Shown piece after piece: positions 34,166-42,879 of a DNA stretch of 64,000 bases. This stretch comes from Cytobacillus oceanisediminis 2691 (GTDB lineage: Bacteria; Bacillota; Bacilli; Bacillales; Cytobacillaceae): NCBI RefSeq assembly GCF_007678455.1, contig NZ_VEEP01000011.1, forward strand, positions 124,001 through 188,000. Reading direction: 5' to 3'. A program made the translations under genes and the position numbers. The notes below the pieces were generated by a model. That model did not search any database and was not told the origin of the DNA. It was given only the letters and a program-made list of their open reading frames with translations. Positions within the stretch are counted from its first letter, which is position 1; the number at the start of each line of letters is the position of its first letter.

Positions 34166-34784
34166 ATTGGTGACTTGATTTTCCAGTAAGTGGAGATTGG
34201 AGTCACCAATGAGGGATATTGGTGACTTGATTTTCCAGTAAGTGGAGATTAGAGTCGCCAATGGAGATTATTGGTGATCTGTTTTACCAGTAAGTGGAGA
34301 TTAGAGTCGCCAATGGAGGTTATTGGTGACTAGTTTTCCCAGTAAGTGGAGATTTGAGTTACCAATAGAGGTTATTGGTGACTTGATTTTCCAGTAAGTG
34401 GAGATTGGAGTCGCCAATGAGGGATATTGGTGACTTGATTTTCCAGTAAGTGGAGATTAGAGTCGCCAATGGAGGTTATTGGTGACTAGTTTTCCCAGTA
34501 AGTGGAGATTTGAGTTACCAATAGAGGTTATTGGTGACCTGGTTTTCCAGTAAGTGGAGATTTCGGTCACCAATGGAGGTTATTGGTGACCTGTTTTACC
34601 AGTAAATGGAGATTCGAGTTACCAATAAAGGTTATTGGTGCCCCTGTTTTTCCAGTAAGTGGAGATTTATGTCGCCAATGGAGCTTGTTTGGAGACCTTT
34701 TTTTCCATTATGTTGAGATTAGAGTCACCAATAGATCTTATTAGTGACATGTTTATCCGGTATATAAAGATTCAAATCACCAAT
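34166..34784. repeat. Tandem array of twelve 52-bp inverted-repeat units (array 1)
   Basis: Units begin with TTGGTGAC at 34167, 34219, 34271, 34323, 34375, 34427, 34479, 34531, 34583, 34635, 34689 and 34741 (last as TTAGTGAC): ten steps of exactly 52 bp, one of 54. Each unit has TTGGTGAC and GTCACCAA arms (or G-T variants) around a CCA-GTAAG-TGG core. Across the unit boundary GTCACCAAT-N7-ATTGGTGAC also pairs. Copies 11-12 are worn. 52 is not a multiple of three, so it is not coding. Confidence 0.95.
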
Positions 34785-35056
34785 GAAGCTTTTTGCGCTT
34801 TATTTTCTATTAAATGATTTTATTAATGGAAACATTTTGATTAAGGATATTGGATTCGCCAATAAGGATAAATGTGTATCGGATGAAATAGTTTTAAGTG
34901 ATTTTTGGCAACAACCTTGTTTACTCAGGATTTTTAAAAACTCTTCTTAGATTATTTTTACTCTGTAAAATATCAAGAGCCGTTTCCTTTATTTTCAATG
35001 GTTTTTCATAATACAATAAAGACATATACTTATACGGGGAGAGTGGATGTCCAATA
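34785..35056. other. Intergenic stretch after array 1
   Basis: AT-rich; one worn remnant of the repeat (GATATTGGATTCGCCAAT near 34846) and presumably the promoter of the NUDIX gene. No gene seen. Confidence 0.45.
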
Positions 35057-35686
35057 ATGAAAATTAAACAAATATCAGAAGCTTTATTGGGGCGTACACC
35101 CTCAATATTGGGACATGAACAATTTATGAAATTTGCTGTGCTGCTGCCGTTGGTGGAGGTCAATAATGAGGTTCATATCTTGTTTGAAGTACGGGCACTT
35201 ACACTTAGAAGGCAGCCTGGCGAGGTTTGTTTTCCCGGCGGCAGGATTGAAAAGGGAGAGGAACCAAGAGTAGCTGCTGCAAGGGAAACGTCAGAGGAAC
35301 TGGGTATTAAAGAGAGTGAGATCACAAATATGATTCCATTGGATTTTATGGTGTCAGCTTTTGGTACCATCATCTACCCGTTTGTTGGAACGATAAATAA
35401 CCCAGAGTCAATCAAGCCGAGTGAAGCCGAGGTAGGTGAGGTCTTCACTGTTCCCCTGGCATTTTTCAAAAAGAATCAGCCGGCTACATATAAAATTAAT
35501 TTCCAGGTCGAACCAGAGGATGGATTTCCGTTTGACTTGATTATCGGTGGAGAGAATTACAACTGGCAGACCAGATCAATGGATGAATATTTTTATAGGG
35601 TGAATGGCAAGGTGATCTGGGGATTGACAGCACGGGTACTGACTCATTTCCTTGAACTGATGGAACAAGAAAATATTAGAGATTAG
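35057..35686 (+). CDS. CoA pyrophosphatase-type NUDIX hydrolase (NudL-like)
   Basis: 209 residues. The Nudix box GGRIEKGEEPRVAAARETSEELGI lies near 57-80, and the segment just before it, LTLRRQPGEVCFPGG, is the extra UPF0035 motif that marks coenzyme-A pyrophosphatases. Predicted to split CoA or acyl-CoA into phosphopantetheine and 3',5'-ADP. ATG follows a weak GGGGAGAGTGG site. Monocistronic, with its own terminator. Confidence 0.87.
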   Translation: MKIKQISEALLGRTPSILGHEQFMKFAVLLPLVEVNNEVHILFEVRALTLRRQPGEVCFPGGRIEKGEEPRVAAARETSEELGIKESEITNMIPLDFMVSAFGTIIYPFVGTINNPESIKPSEAEVGEVFTVPLAFFKKNQPATYKINFQVEPEDGFPFDLIIGGENYNWQTRSMDEYFYRVNGKVIWGLTARVLTHFLELMEQENIRD

Positions 35687-35713
35687 GAGTGCCATTTCTG
35701 GCGCTCTTTTTTA
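35686..35713 (+). terminator. Terminator after the NUDIX gene
   Basis: GGAGTGCCA / TGGCGCTC stem and T6 run. Confidence 0.8.
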
Positions 35714-35940
35714 TTCCTGAATACCATTATTTTGAAAAAGCTGTTTCGTATTCACATGCATCATAAAATATTAATTAACTATTCAGTTTCTATCCAGATT
35801 AAATAAAATAGACACCCAAAAATTATTATTGCACAAATAGTTTTTTACCCATATTTACTTTTAGTGACAATACTCCTATTTCTTAGTAATTGCAGAAATT
35901 TATAGGAGAAAAGGTTGCGGTTGGTAGATTTATTATTTAT

Positions 35941-35955
35941 AATTTTAAGATAATT
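35941..35955. promoter_or_regulatory. Candidate CodY box upstream of dppA
   Basis: AATTTTAAGATAATT matches the CodY consensus AATTTTCWGAAAATT at 13 of 15 positions and lies 27 bp before dppA. The dpp operon of B. subtilis is a known CodY target; binding here is inferred. Confidence 0.5.
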
Positions 35956-35981
35956 ATTTATTTATAGAAAGTTGGTTGAAA

Positions 35982-36806
35982 ATGAAATTGTACATATCAG
36001 TGGACATGGAAGGGATCACCGGATTGGTAGACCATACCCATGTGGATTCATCTAAACATAATTACGAACGTAGCCGGAAAATCATGACCCAGGAAGCGAA
36101 CTATGTGATCACTAAGGCTTTTGAAACTGGATGTGAGGAAGTCATCGTCAATGACAGCCATTCTAAAATGAATAATCTGCTGATTGAAGATCTTCACCCT
36201 GATACCCAGTTGATAACCGGTGATGTGAAGCCCTTCTCGATGGTCCAGGGATTGGATGACAGTTTTAAAGGAGCAGTGTTTGTCGGCTATCATGCCAGAG
36301 CTTCAATGAGTGGCGTAATGTCGCATTCCATGATTTTTGGTGTCCGCAATATGTGGATCAACGATGTTCAAATTGGGGAACTCGGATTTAATGCATATGT
36401 AGCAGGTTATTTTGGGGTACCAGTTATCATGGTGGCTGGAGATGATGGAGCAGCAAGAGAAGCAGAAGCATTGATTCCAAATATCACCACTGCGGTTGTT
36501 AAGGAGTCAATTTCGAGATCTGCGGCAAAATCGTTAACACCTATCAAAGCTGGGGAACTTATTGCCGAGAAGACAGAACAAGCTATTAAAAACAGCGACA
36601 AAGTGAAACCGCTTACTCCGCCGGATAATCCGGTCCTGAGAATCCAATTCGCTAACTATGGGCAGGCAGAGTGGGCTAATCTGATGCCGGGAACGGAAAT
36701 AGAAGTGGGAACGACCATTGTCCGTTTTCAGGCAAAGGATATTCTAGAAGCCTATCAAGCTATGCTTGTGATGACAGAGTTAGCCATGAGAACAACTTTT
36801 TCGTAA
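35982..36806 (+). CDS. dppA: D-aminopeptidase DppA (M55 family)
   Basis: Zinc peptidase that releases N-terminal D-amino acids such as D-Ala from D-Ala-D-Ala or D-Ala-Gly-Gly. 274 residues from ATG 35982; MKLYISVDMEG is the usual start. Zinc ligands D8, E10, H60, H104 and E133 and the catalytic H115 fall at the same numbers as in B. subtilis DppA. First gene of the dipeptide uptake operon dppABCDE. About 90 bp separate it from dppB. Confidence 0.93.
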   Translation: MKLYISVDMEGITGLVDHTHVDSSKHNYERSRKIMTQEANYVITKAFETGCEEVIVNDSHSKMNNLLIEDLHPDTQLITGDVKPFSMVQGLDDSFKGAVFVGYHARASMSGVMSHSMIFGVRNMWINDVQIGELGFNAYVAGYFGVPVIMVAGDDGAAREAEALIPNITTAVVKESISRSAAKSLTPIKAGELIAEKTEQAIKNSDKVKPLTPPDNPVLRIQFANYGQAEWANLMPGTEIEVGTTIVRFQAKDILEAYQAMLVMTELAMRTTFS

Positions 36807-36895
36807 GCAGTGTTTTCGCTATCTTGATGCCTGTGCTTTCATTAAGACCGTCAAAGACATCTGCTGACATGAAGACATGATAAGGAAGTGAGTTA

Positions 36896-37828
36896 ATGCT
36901 GCAATACATAATCAAACGGCTGGGCTCTATGGCGCTGACTTTATTGGTCATCATTACACTGACCTTTTTCTTGATGCACACTATACCTGGTTCACCTTTT
37001 AACGAAGAGCGGGCGACAAGCGAGGCTGTACAAAAAAACCTCGAAAGTTTTTACCATTTGGATGAACCGCTTTATGTTCAATATATCTTGTATTTAAAGT
37101 CAGTTGTTACTTTCGATTTCGGACCGTCTATTAAAAAATCCTCCCAAACCGTGAACGAAATGCTGGGCCGAGGATTTCCGGTTTCGTTTGAACTGGGAAT
37201 GGTCACGCTCATTGTGGCAATCTTCTCAGGAATTCTGTTGGGAATCATCGCAGCCCTGCGGCATAACGGCATTATCGATTATCTTGCAATGACCATTGCG
37301 GTGGTCGGGATCTCCGTCCCTAACTTTGTGATGGCCACGCTTTTGATCCAGCAGCTTGCCGTGACCTGGCAAATCTTGCCCGTCGCCACTTGGACCAGCC
37401 CGAAGCATATGATCCTGCCTACATTGGCACTTGCGACCGGACCAATGGCCATCATCGCCCGTTTGACGAGGGCGAGCATGCTGGAGGTTTTGACTCAGGA
37501 TTATATCAGGACAGCGAAAGCAAAAGGGCTTTCCCCTGTAAAAATTGTGTTCAAACATGCGTTGAAAAATGCTTTGCTTCCGGTAGTAACCATTTTGGGA
37601 TCCCTGGCGGCAAGCATTTTGACAGGTACCTTCGTAATCGAAAAAATCTTTGCGATTCCGGGCATGGGCAAGTACTTTGTCGAGAGCATCAACCAGCGTG
37701 ACTATCCTGTCATTATGGGAACCACGATTTTTTACAGTACTGTGCTGATCGTGATGCTTTTCCTGGTTGACCTGGCATACGGAATCCTGGATCCGAGAAT
37801 CAAACTTCATAAAAAGGAGGGGAAATGA
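36896..37828 (+). CDS. dppB: Dipeptide ABC transporter permease DppB
   Basis: 310 residues, six membrane helices with the N-terminal MLQYIIKRLGSMALTLLVI helix typical of the DppB/OppB group, and the EAA loop ARLTRASMLEVLTQDYIRTAKAKGLS that docks on the ATPase. Forms the channel with DppC. Start follows AAGGAAGTG; stop overlaps the dppC start. Confidence 0.92.
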   Translation: MLQYIIKRLGSMALTLLVIITLTFFLMHTIPGSPFNEERATSEAVQKNLESFYHLDEPLYVQYILYLKSVVTFDFGPSIKKSSQTVNEMLGRGFPVSFELGMVTLIVAIFSGILLGIIAALRHNGIIDYLAMTIAVVGISVPNFVMATLLIQQLAVTWQILPVATWTSPKHMILPTLALATGPMAIIARLTRASMLEVLTQDYIRTAKAKGLSPVKIVFKHALKNALLPVVTILGSLAASILTGTFVIEKIFAIPGMGKYFVESINQRDYPVIMGTTIFYSTVLIVMLFLVDLAYGILDPRIKLHKKEGK

Positions 37829-38781
37829 TGGCTCTGCGAAAACATCAGGAACATCAGACAAATTCGTCGATTCCCGATGACTGGTTTGTTCCTATAGAAA
37901 AGAGTGACTCAGAAGCAGAAGCTGTTGTCAGGCCCAGTCTCTCGTATTGGCAGGATGCCTGGAGACGCCTCCTGAAAAATAAACTGGCAATGATGGGATT
38001 GTTTTGCTTATCAGGTTTGACCTTTATGGCTATTTTCGGGCCACTCATTTCACCACATACAGTCGACCATCAGGATTTAATCAACCAGAACCTCCCGCCA
38101 TCCAGTGAACATTGGTTTGGTACTGATGAGCTGGGTCGCGATGTATTCACACGTACTTGGTACGGGGCACGAATATCCTTGTTCGTCGGCATCGCAGCGG
38201 CTTTGATTGATTTTGTCATTGGCGTCATCTATGGCGGTATTGCTGGCTATAAGGGCGGCAGGACAGACCATTACATGATGAGGGTCATTGAAGTACTTTA
38301 TGGACTGCCGTATTTGCTGGTGGTGATTCTAATCAGCGTTGTGATGGGACCAAGCCTGGCTACGATCATATTTGCTTTGACGATAACAGGATGGATAGGA
38401 ATGGCGAGGATTGTCCGCGGTCAGGTCCTGCAAATCAAGAATTATGAATACGTTTTAGCGTCTAAGACATTCGGTACAAAAGCAGGGCGGATCATCCGCA
38501 AAAATCTTCTTCCCAATACGATGGGACCGATCATCGTTCAAATCACCCTTTCCGTTCCATCGGCAATCTTTGCTGAAGCATTCCTTAGCTTCCTTGGTCT
38601 TGGAATCCAGGCACCGCTGGCGAGCTGGGGTTCAATGGCCAGCGATGCTTTGCCGGTCATATTATCGGGTGATTGGTGGAGGCTGTTTTTCCCGGCATTC
38701 TTCATCTCTTTGACGATGTTCTCGTTTAATGTGTTAGGTGATGGGCTTCAGGATGCACTTGATCCGAAGCTAAGGAGGTAA
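37825..38781 (+). CDS. dppC: Dipeptide ABC transporter permease DppC
   Basis: 318 residues; a hydrophilic N-terminal stretch of about 45 residues, the OppC_N-type first helix (LLKNKLAMMGLFCLSGLTFMA in part), then five helices with the EAA loop GMARIVRGQVLQIKNYEYVLASK. Partner of DppB. Start ATG overlaps the dppB stop (ATGATGG); AAAGGAGGGG is just upstream. Confidence 0.92.
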   Translation: MMALRKHQEHQTNSSIPDDWFVPIEKSDSEAEAVVRPSLSYWQDAWRRLLKNKLAMMGLFCLSGLTFMAIFGPLISPHTVDHQDLINQNLPPSSEHWFGTDELGRDVFTRTWYGARISLFVGIAAALIDFVIGVIYGGIAGYKGGRTDHYMMRVIEVLYGLPYLLVVILISVVMGPSLATIIFALTITGWIGMARIVRGQVLQIKNYEYVLASKTFGTKAGRIIRKNLLPNTMGPIIVQITLSVPSAIFAEAFLSFLGLGIQAPLASWGSMASDALPVILSGDWWRLFFPAFFISLTMFSFNVLGDGLQDALDPKLRR

Positions 38782-38786
38782 GCACC

Positions 38787-39782
38787 ATGGAAAAAGTACT
38801 TGAAGTAAATGACCTTCATGTTTCATTCAAGACATATGGGGGCGAGGTAAAAGCCGTCCGCGGTGTCACTTTTGATTTACATAGGGGAGAAACCCTGGCT
38901 ATCGTTGGAGAATCTGGATGCGGTAAAAGCGTAACTTCGCAAAGCATCATGAGACTGATCCCAGAACCGCCAGGGAAGTTTGATGGAGGGTCGATTCTTT
39001 TTAAAGGGAAAGACCTGTCAAAATTGAAAGATTCAGAAATGCGAAAAATACGCGGATCGGATATTTCGATGATTTTCCAGGATCCGATGACGGCACTGAA
39101 TCCAACCTTGACGATTGGCGACCAGCTTACTGAAGGAATCCTGCAGCATATGAAGCTGACCAAAGAGCAGGCGAAAAAAGTAGCGGTTGATATGCTGTCC
39201 CTTGTCGGGATCCCCAGTCCGCATGTCCGGTTAAAACAATACCCGCATCAATTCAGTGGAGGCATGAGGCAAAGGATCGTTATCGCGATGGCGCTAGTAT
39301 GTCAGCCAGAGGTTTTGATTGCGGATGAGCCTACAACCGCACTTGATGTGACCATCCAGGCGCAAATCCTGGAATTATTCAGGGATATTCAGAAAAAGAC
39401 AGGCGTATCAATTATCTTGATTACCCATGATCTTGGTGTAGTGGCTCAAGTGGCTGACCGGATTGCTGTCATGTATGCCGGCAAGATCGTTGAAACAGGT
39501 ACCAGAAGAGAAATCTTCTATAATCCACAGCACCCGTATACTAAAGGGTTATTGAACTCTGTACCCCGTTTGGATGTAGAAGGAGAGGAATTGATTCCAA
39601 TTGGAGGTACACCGCCAGATTTGTTTTCTCCGCCTGTGGGATGCCCGTTCACAGCAAGATGCCCATATGCGATGTCAGTATGTGACAGAGTATATCCTGA
39701 TCAGACCAGCCTTTCGGATAGCCATGCAGTAGATTGCTGGCTTCAGGATGAGCGTGCCCAAAAGCTGCTCGCAAACAAATAA
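38787..39782 (+). CDS. dppD: Dipeptide ABC transporter ATPase DppD
   Basis: 331 residues. Walker A GESGCGKS, signature FSGGMRQR, Walker B VLIADEPTTALD and the oligopeptide-transporter C-terminal domain with the cysteine-rich CPFTARCPYAMSVC segment that in this family can hold an iron-sulfur cluster. Pairs with the DppF-like YkfD encoded later in the operon. AAGGAGG lies eight bases before ATG. Confidence 0.93.
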   Translation: MEKVLEVNDLHVSFKTYGGEVKAVRGVTFDLHRGETLAIVGESGCGKSVTSQSIMRLIPEPPGKFDGGSILFKGKDLSKLKDSEMRKIRGSDISMIFQDPMTALNPTLTIGDQLTEGILQHMKLTKEQAKKVAVDMLSLVGIPSPHVRLKQYPHQFSGGMRQRIVIAMALVCQPEVLIADEPTTALDVTIQAQILELFRDIQKKTGVSIILITHDLGVVAQVADRIAVMYAGKIVETGTRREIFYNPQHPYTKGLLNSVPRLDVEGEELIPIGGTPPDLFSPPVGCPFTARCPYAMSVCDRVYPDQTSLSDSHAVDCWLQDERAQKLLANK

Positions 39783-39841
39783 TGGTCAAACAGGCTTTTG
39801 CCTTTTGATATAAAAGAAGTTCAACTTAAGGGGGAGACAAA

Positions 39842-41464
39842 GTGAAAAAGATCTTAACAATGTTAATGGCAGCATTGCTTGTGTTCACGATGGCGGCATG
39901 TACCGCCAATAATGAAGCTGGCAAAGAAACAGAAAAAGACAGTGGCGAAAAAGGCGGCGAAAAGGTACTTCACCTGAATAACGGCCAGGAGCCTACATCG
40001 TTTGATCCGCCAATCGGTTTCGATTCCGCATCATGGAATTCGTTGAACAACCTGATGGAAGGCCTGACACGACTTGGCAAAGAACATCAGCCAGAAGCTG
40101 CGACGGCAGAAAAGTGGGATGTATCTGAAGATGGAAAAACATACACATTCCATATCCGTAAAGATGCAAAATGGTCTAATGGTGATGATGTAACAGCAAA
40201 TGATTTCGTATTTGCCTGGAAACGTCTGCTTGATCCTGCGACTGGTTCATCTGCAGCATTCCTGGGTTATTTTATCGAAGGCGGAGAAGATTTCAACAGT
40301 GGCAAGGGGCCTGCTGAAGATGTCAAAGTAAAGGCTGTTGACGAAAAGACGTTCGAAGTTACTTTGACAAGTCCACAGGCATACTTTCTTAGTGTAATTG
40401 CTAACCCGGCTTTCTTCCCGGTGAATGAAAAAGTTGCGAAGGAAAATCCAAAATGGTTCGCAGAAGCGGAGTCATTTGTAGGCAATGGACCTTTCAATCT
40501 GGCAAGTTGGGAACATGATACGAAATTCGTCATGGAAAAGAATGACCAGTACTGGGATGCAGAAAACGTTAAACTTGACCGTGTTGAATGGGCGATTGTT
40601 GATGACACAAATACTGAATATCAAATGTATCAGGCAGGGGACCTTGACGTCTCAGACGTACCTGCTGAACTGAGCGAAAAGCTGTTTAAAGAAGGAAAGG
40701 TCCAGGTTGAAGACCAGGCAGGAGATTACTTCTACCGCTTCAACGTTACGAAGGAACCATTCCAAAACGTGAATATCCGTAAAGCGTTTGCACTTGCTGT
40801 GGACCAGCAAAAAATTGTTGATTTTGTAACAAAGAACAAAGAAGAAGCAGCTTATGGTTTTGTATCTCCAGGATTCCAAGATCCATCAGGCAAAGATTTC
40901 CGTGAAGTAAATGGAGATTTTAACAAGACAGACATTGAAGAAGCTAAAGCATTGCTAGAGAAGGGTATGGAAGAAGAAGGGTATTCTGAACTTCCAGACG
41001 TTACCCTGACTTATAGCACAGACGATACTCATAAAAAGATCGCAGAGGCATTGCAGCAAATGTTCAAGGAAAATTTGGGAGTGGAAGTCAAGCTAGCGAA
41101 CATGGAATGGAATGTTTTCGCAGAAGACCAGAAAGCACTGAAGCACCAGCTTTCACGAAGCTCATTCCTAGCTGACTATGCAGATCCAATCAACTTCCTG
41201 GAAAACTTCCAGACTGGACACTCCATGAACCGTACGGGCTGGGGAAATCCGAAGTATGATGAATTGATTCAAAAAGCGAAGAACGAATCTGATGAAACGA
41301 AACGTTTTGAATTAATGTACGAAGCTGAAAAGATTCTTTTTGAAGAAGCTCCAATCTTCACTGTTCATTTTTACAATCAGGTATATCTTCAAAACGAAGC
41401 TGTAACTGGTGTTGTGCGCCACCCAGTAGGATATCTGGAATTGAAGTGGGCCGATAAGAAGTAA
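39842..41464 (+). CDS. dppE: Dipeptide-binding lipoprotein DppE
   Basis: Family-5 solute-binding protein, 540 residues, GTG start after GGGGGAG. Signal peptide with lipobox TMAAC, cleavage before C20. Typical landmarks: NNGQEPTSFDPPIGFD near the mature N-terminus and WKRLLDPATGSSAAF (SBP_bac_5 signature region). Captures di- or murein peptides outside the membrane for DppBC. Last gene before a terminator and a MITE-like insertion. Confidence 0.92.
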   Translation: MKKILTMLMAALLVFTMAACTANNEAGKETEKDSGEKGGEKVLHLNNGQEPTSFDPPIGFDSASWNSLNNLMEGLTRLGKEHQPEAATAEKWDVSEDGKTYTFHIRKDAKWSNGDDVTANDFVFAWKRLLDPATGSSAAFLGYFIEGGEDFNSGKGPAEDVKVKAVDEKTFEVTLTSPQAYFLSVIANPAFFPVNEKVAKENPKWFAEAESFVGNGPFNLASWEHDTKFVMEKNDQYWDAENVKLDRVEWAIVDDTNTEYQMYQAGDLDVSDVPAELSEKLFKEGKVQVEDQAGDYFYRFNVTKEPFQNVNIRKAFALAVDQQKIVDFVTKNKEEAAYGFVSPGFQDPSGKDFREVNGDFNKTDIEEAKALLEKGMEEEGYSELPDVTLTYSTDDTHKKIAEALQQMFKENLGVEVKLANMEWNVFAEDQKALKHQLSRSSFLADYADPINFLENFQTGHSMNRTGWGNPKYDELIQKAKNESDETKRFELMYEAEKILFEEAPIFTVHFYNQVYLQNEAVTGVVRHPVGYLELKWADKK

Positions 41465-41473
41465 TGATTCTAA

Positions 41474-41507
41474 GAAAGGGGTGTTCGTCTTGGAACACCT
41501 CTTTTTA
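41474..41507 (+). terminator. Terminator after dppE
   Basis: AGGGGTGTTC / GAACACCTCT stem and T5 tail. Confidence 0.87.
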
Positions 41508-41522
41508 ATAGTACATAAAATA

Positions 41523-41820
41523 GGCTCTGTTAAACAAGACTGTTGATTTTCGTTCCAGGCGCTTCGCTTTCCGCTGGAAGATATGAAAAAGACCAACTGC
41601 CGTCTTTTTCATAAGCAATTCTTCCTTGGGGCTGGCGCTGAGCCTCCTCGTCGCTTTGCTCCTGCGGGGTCTCACCTGACCAGCTAAGCCCGCGGGACAT
41701 TGATAAGCTTCTTCGAACCTGCCCACGCACGATGGAAATGCGTTAGCATTTTCGGAGGAGTCTACGCGCCTTCCACTACAATCAACAGGAGTAGAATTAG
41801 AATTTAGCTTTAACAGAGCC
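41523..41820. mobile_element. MITE-like non-coding element in the dpp-ykf interval
   Basis: 298 bp bounded by 12-bp perfect terminal inverted repeats GGCTCTGTTAAA / TTTAACAGAGCC. Inside lies a second inverted pair (CTGTTGATT...GGCGC and GCGCC...AATCAACAG) and the GC-rich GCCTCCTCG...GGGGTCTCACCTG segment that recurs in many Bacillus intergenic regions. No open frame with a ribosome site. No clear target duplication (flanks AATA and ATTA). Confidence 0.8.
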
Positions 41821-41867
41821 ATTAATTAATATCCTATAACATACTATTCTTTTTTCACGGAAAGATT

Positions 41868-41897
41868 TTGATTTTACCATATTAATGGAATTATATA
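41868..41897 (+). promoter_or_regulatory. Possible sigma-A promoter of ykfA
   Basis: TTGATT, about 18-bp spacer, TATATA, between the MITE and ykfA. Would allow ykfABCD to be read apart from dppA-E. Confidence 0.5.
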
Positions 41898-41939
41898 TCT
41901 TATGAACTTGTCCAAAATGACTAAAGGGAGTTGATTGAC

Positions 41940-42860
41940 ATGGCAATTAAGCCCAACCGTTTGAATAAAGGTGATACTGTTGCAGTCATCGCGCCAGCAA
42001 GTCCGCCAAATAAAGAAAATTTGAAGCGAGGCTTAGCCTTTATTGCTGAGCTTGGTTTGAACTATAAATTAGGTAAATCATTATACGAAGAATATGGTTA
42101 TCTTGCTGGCGATGATCATGCGAGGTTGGAAGATTTACATGAAATGTTCCTTGATGACGAGGTTAATGCGATTATCTGTGCCGGAGGTGGTTATGGCACC
42201 GCACGAATCGCATCATCTATAGACTATAAACTAATTGAAAAACATCCAAAGATATTCTGGGGTTACAGCGATATCACATTTTTACACACAGCCATTCGGC
42301 AGAAGACTGGCCTCATCACATTTCATGGTCCCATGCTTGCCTCGGATATTGGCAAAGAAGGTGCCCATCCACTATCCAAAGAGACATTCCGGCAATTGTT
42401 CCAGCCAGCAGAATTGCGATATGGTCTTGATCTTTCGCAAATAGAAGAACTGGTAAGGGGTGCAGCTGAAGGCCCGTTGGTCGGCGGCAATCTATCACTC
42501 CTAACAAGTTCAATGGGGACGCCATTTGAAATTGATACAAAAGGCAAGATCCTGTTGATTGAAGACATTAATGAAGAACCGCGTGCTGTTGATAGGATGC
42601 TTAATCAGTTGTATATGGCAGGGAAATTACAGGAGGCAACCGGAATTATTTTAGGTGATTTCAATAATTGTGTTCCGGAAAGGGACCTGTCATTATCCTT
42701 GGATGAAGTCATCGAACACTACATTAAGCTCGCGGGCAGGCCTGCACTAAAGGGATTCAAAATGGGTCACTGTGCACCGCATATTGGAGTCCCGTTGGGA
42801 GCGGCTGCCAGAATGGACACCGAAACAAAACATTTATTTGTCGAGAGTGGCATTAACTAG
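41940..42860 (+). CDS. ykfA: LD-carboxypeptidase YkfA (MccF/S66 family)
   Basis: Serine peptidase of family S66 that trims L,D-peptide bonds in murein peptides. 306 residues from ATG 41940, nine bases after AAAGGGAG. Nucleophile Ser in WGYSDIT, Glu in LIEDINEEPRA and His in GHCAPHIGVPLGA make the Ser-Glu-His triad. Cytoplasmic, no signal. First of the ykfABCD set for recycling of imported cell-wall peptides. Confidence 0.92.
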   Translation: MAIKPNRLNKGDTVAVIAPASPPNKENLKRGLAFIAELGLNYKLGKSLYEEYGYLAGDDHARLEDLHEMFLDDEVNAIICAGGGYGTARIASSIDYKLIEKHPKIFWGYSDITFLHTAIRQKTGLITFHGPMLASDIGKEGAHPLSKETFRQLFQPAELRYGLDLSQIEELVRGAAEGPLVGGNLSLLTSSMGTPFEIDTKGKILLIEDINEEPRAVDRMLNQLYMAGKLQEATGIILGDFNNCVPERDLSLSLDEVIEHYIKLAGRPALKGFKMGHCAPHIGVPLGAAARMDTETKHLFVESGIN

Positions 42861-42879
42861 TACCGAAGGAGATAAGGAT

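Noticed and set aside
34058-34261. Minus-strand open frame of 67 codons over array 1
   Set aside because: It lies in the repeat, has no ribosome site, and the 52-bp period breaks the frame in later copies.
34166-34784. CRISPR array
   Set aside because: The segments between conserved parts are themselves repeated and not unique, there are no cas genes, and the unit is an uninterrupted 52-bp tandem repeat.
41505-41822. Minus-strand open frames across the MITE-like element
   Set aside because: No ribosome site, composition unlike proteins here, and the region is explained by terminal inverted repeats.
42772-42879. Longer N-terminus of ykfB overlapping ykfA
   Set aside because: A strong ribosome site and the family's usual start place the beginning at 42880.
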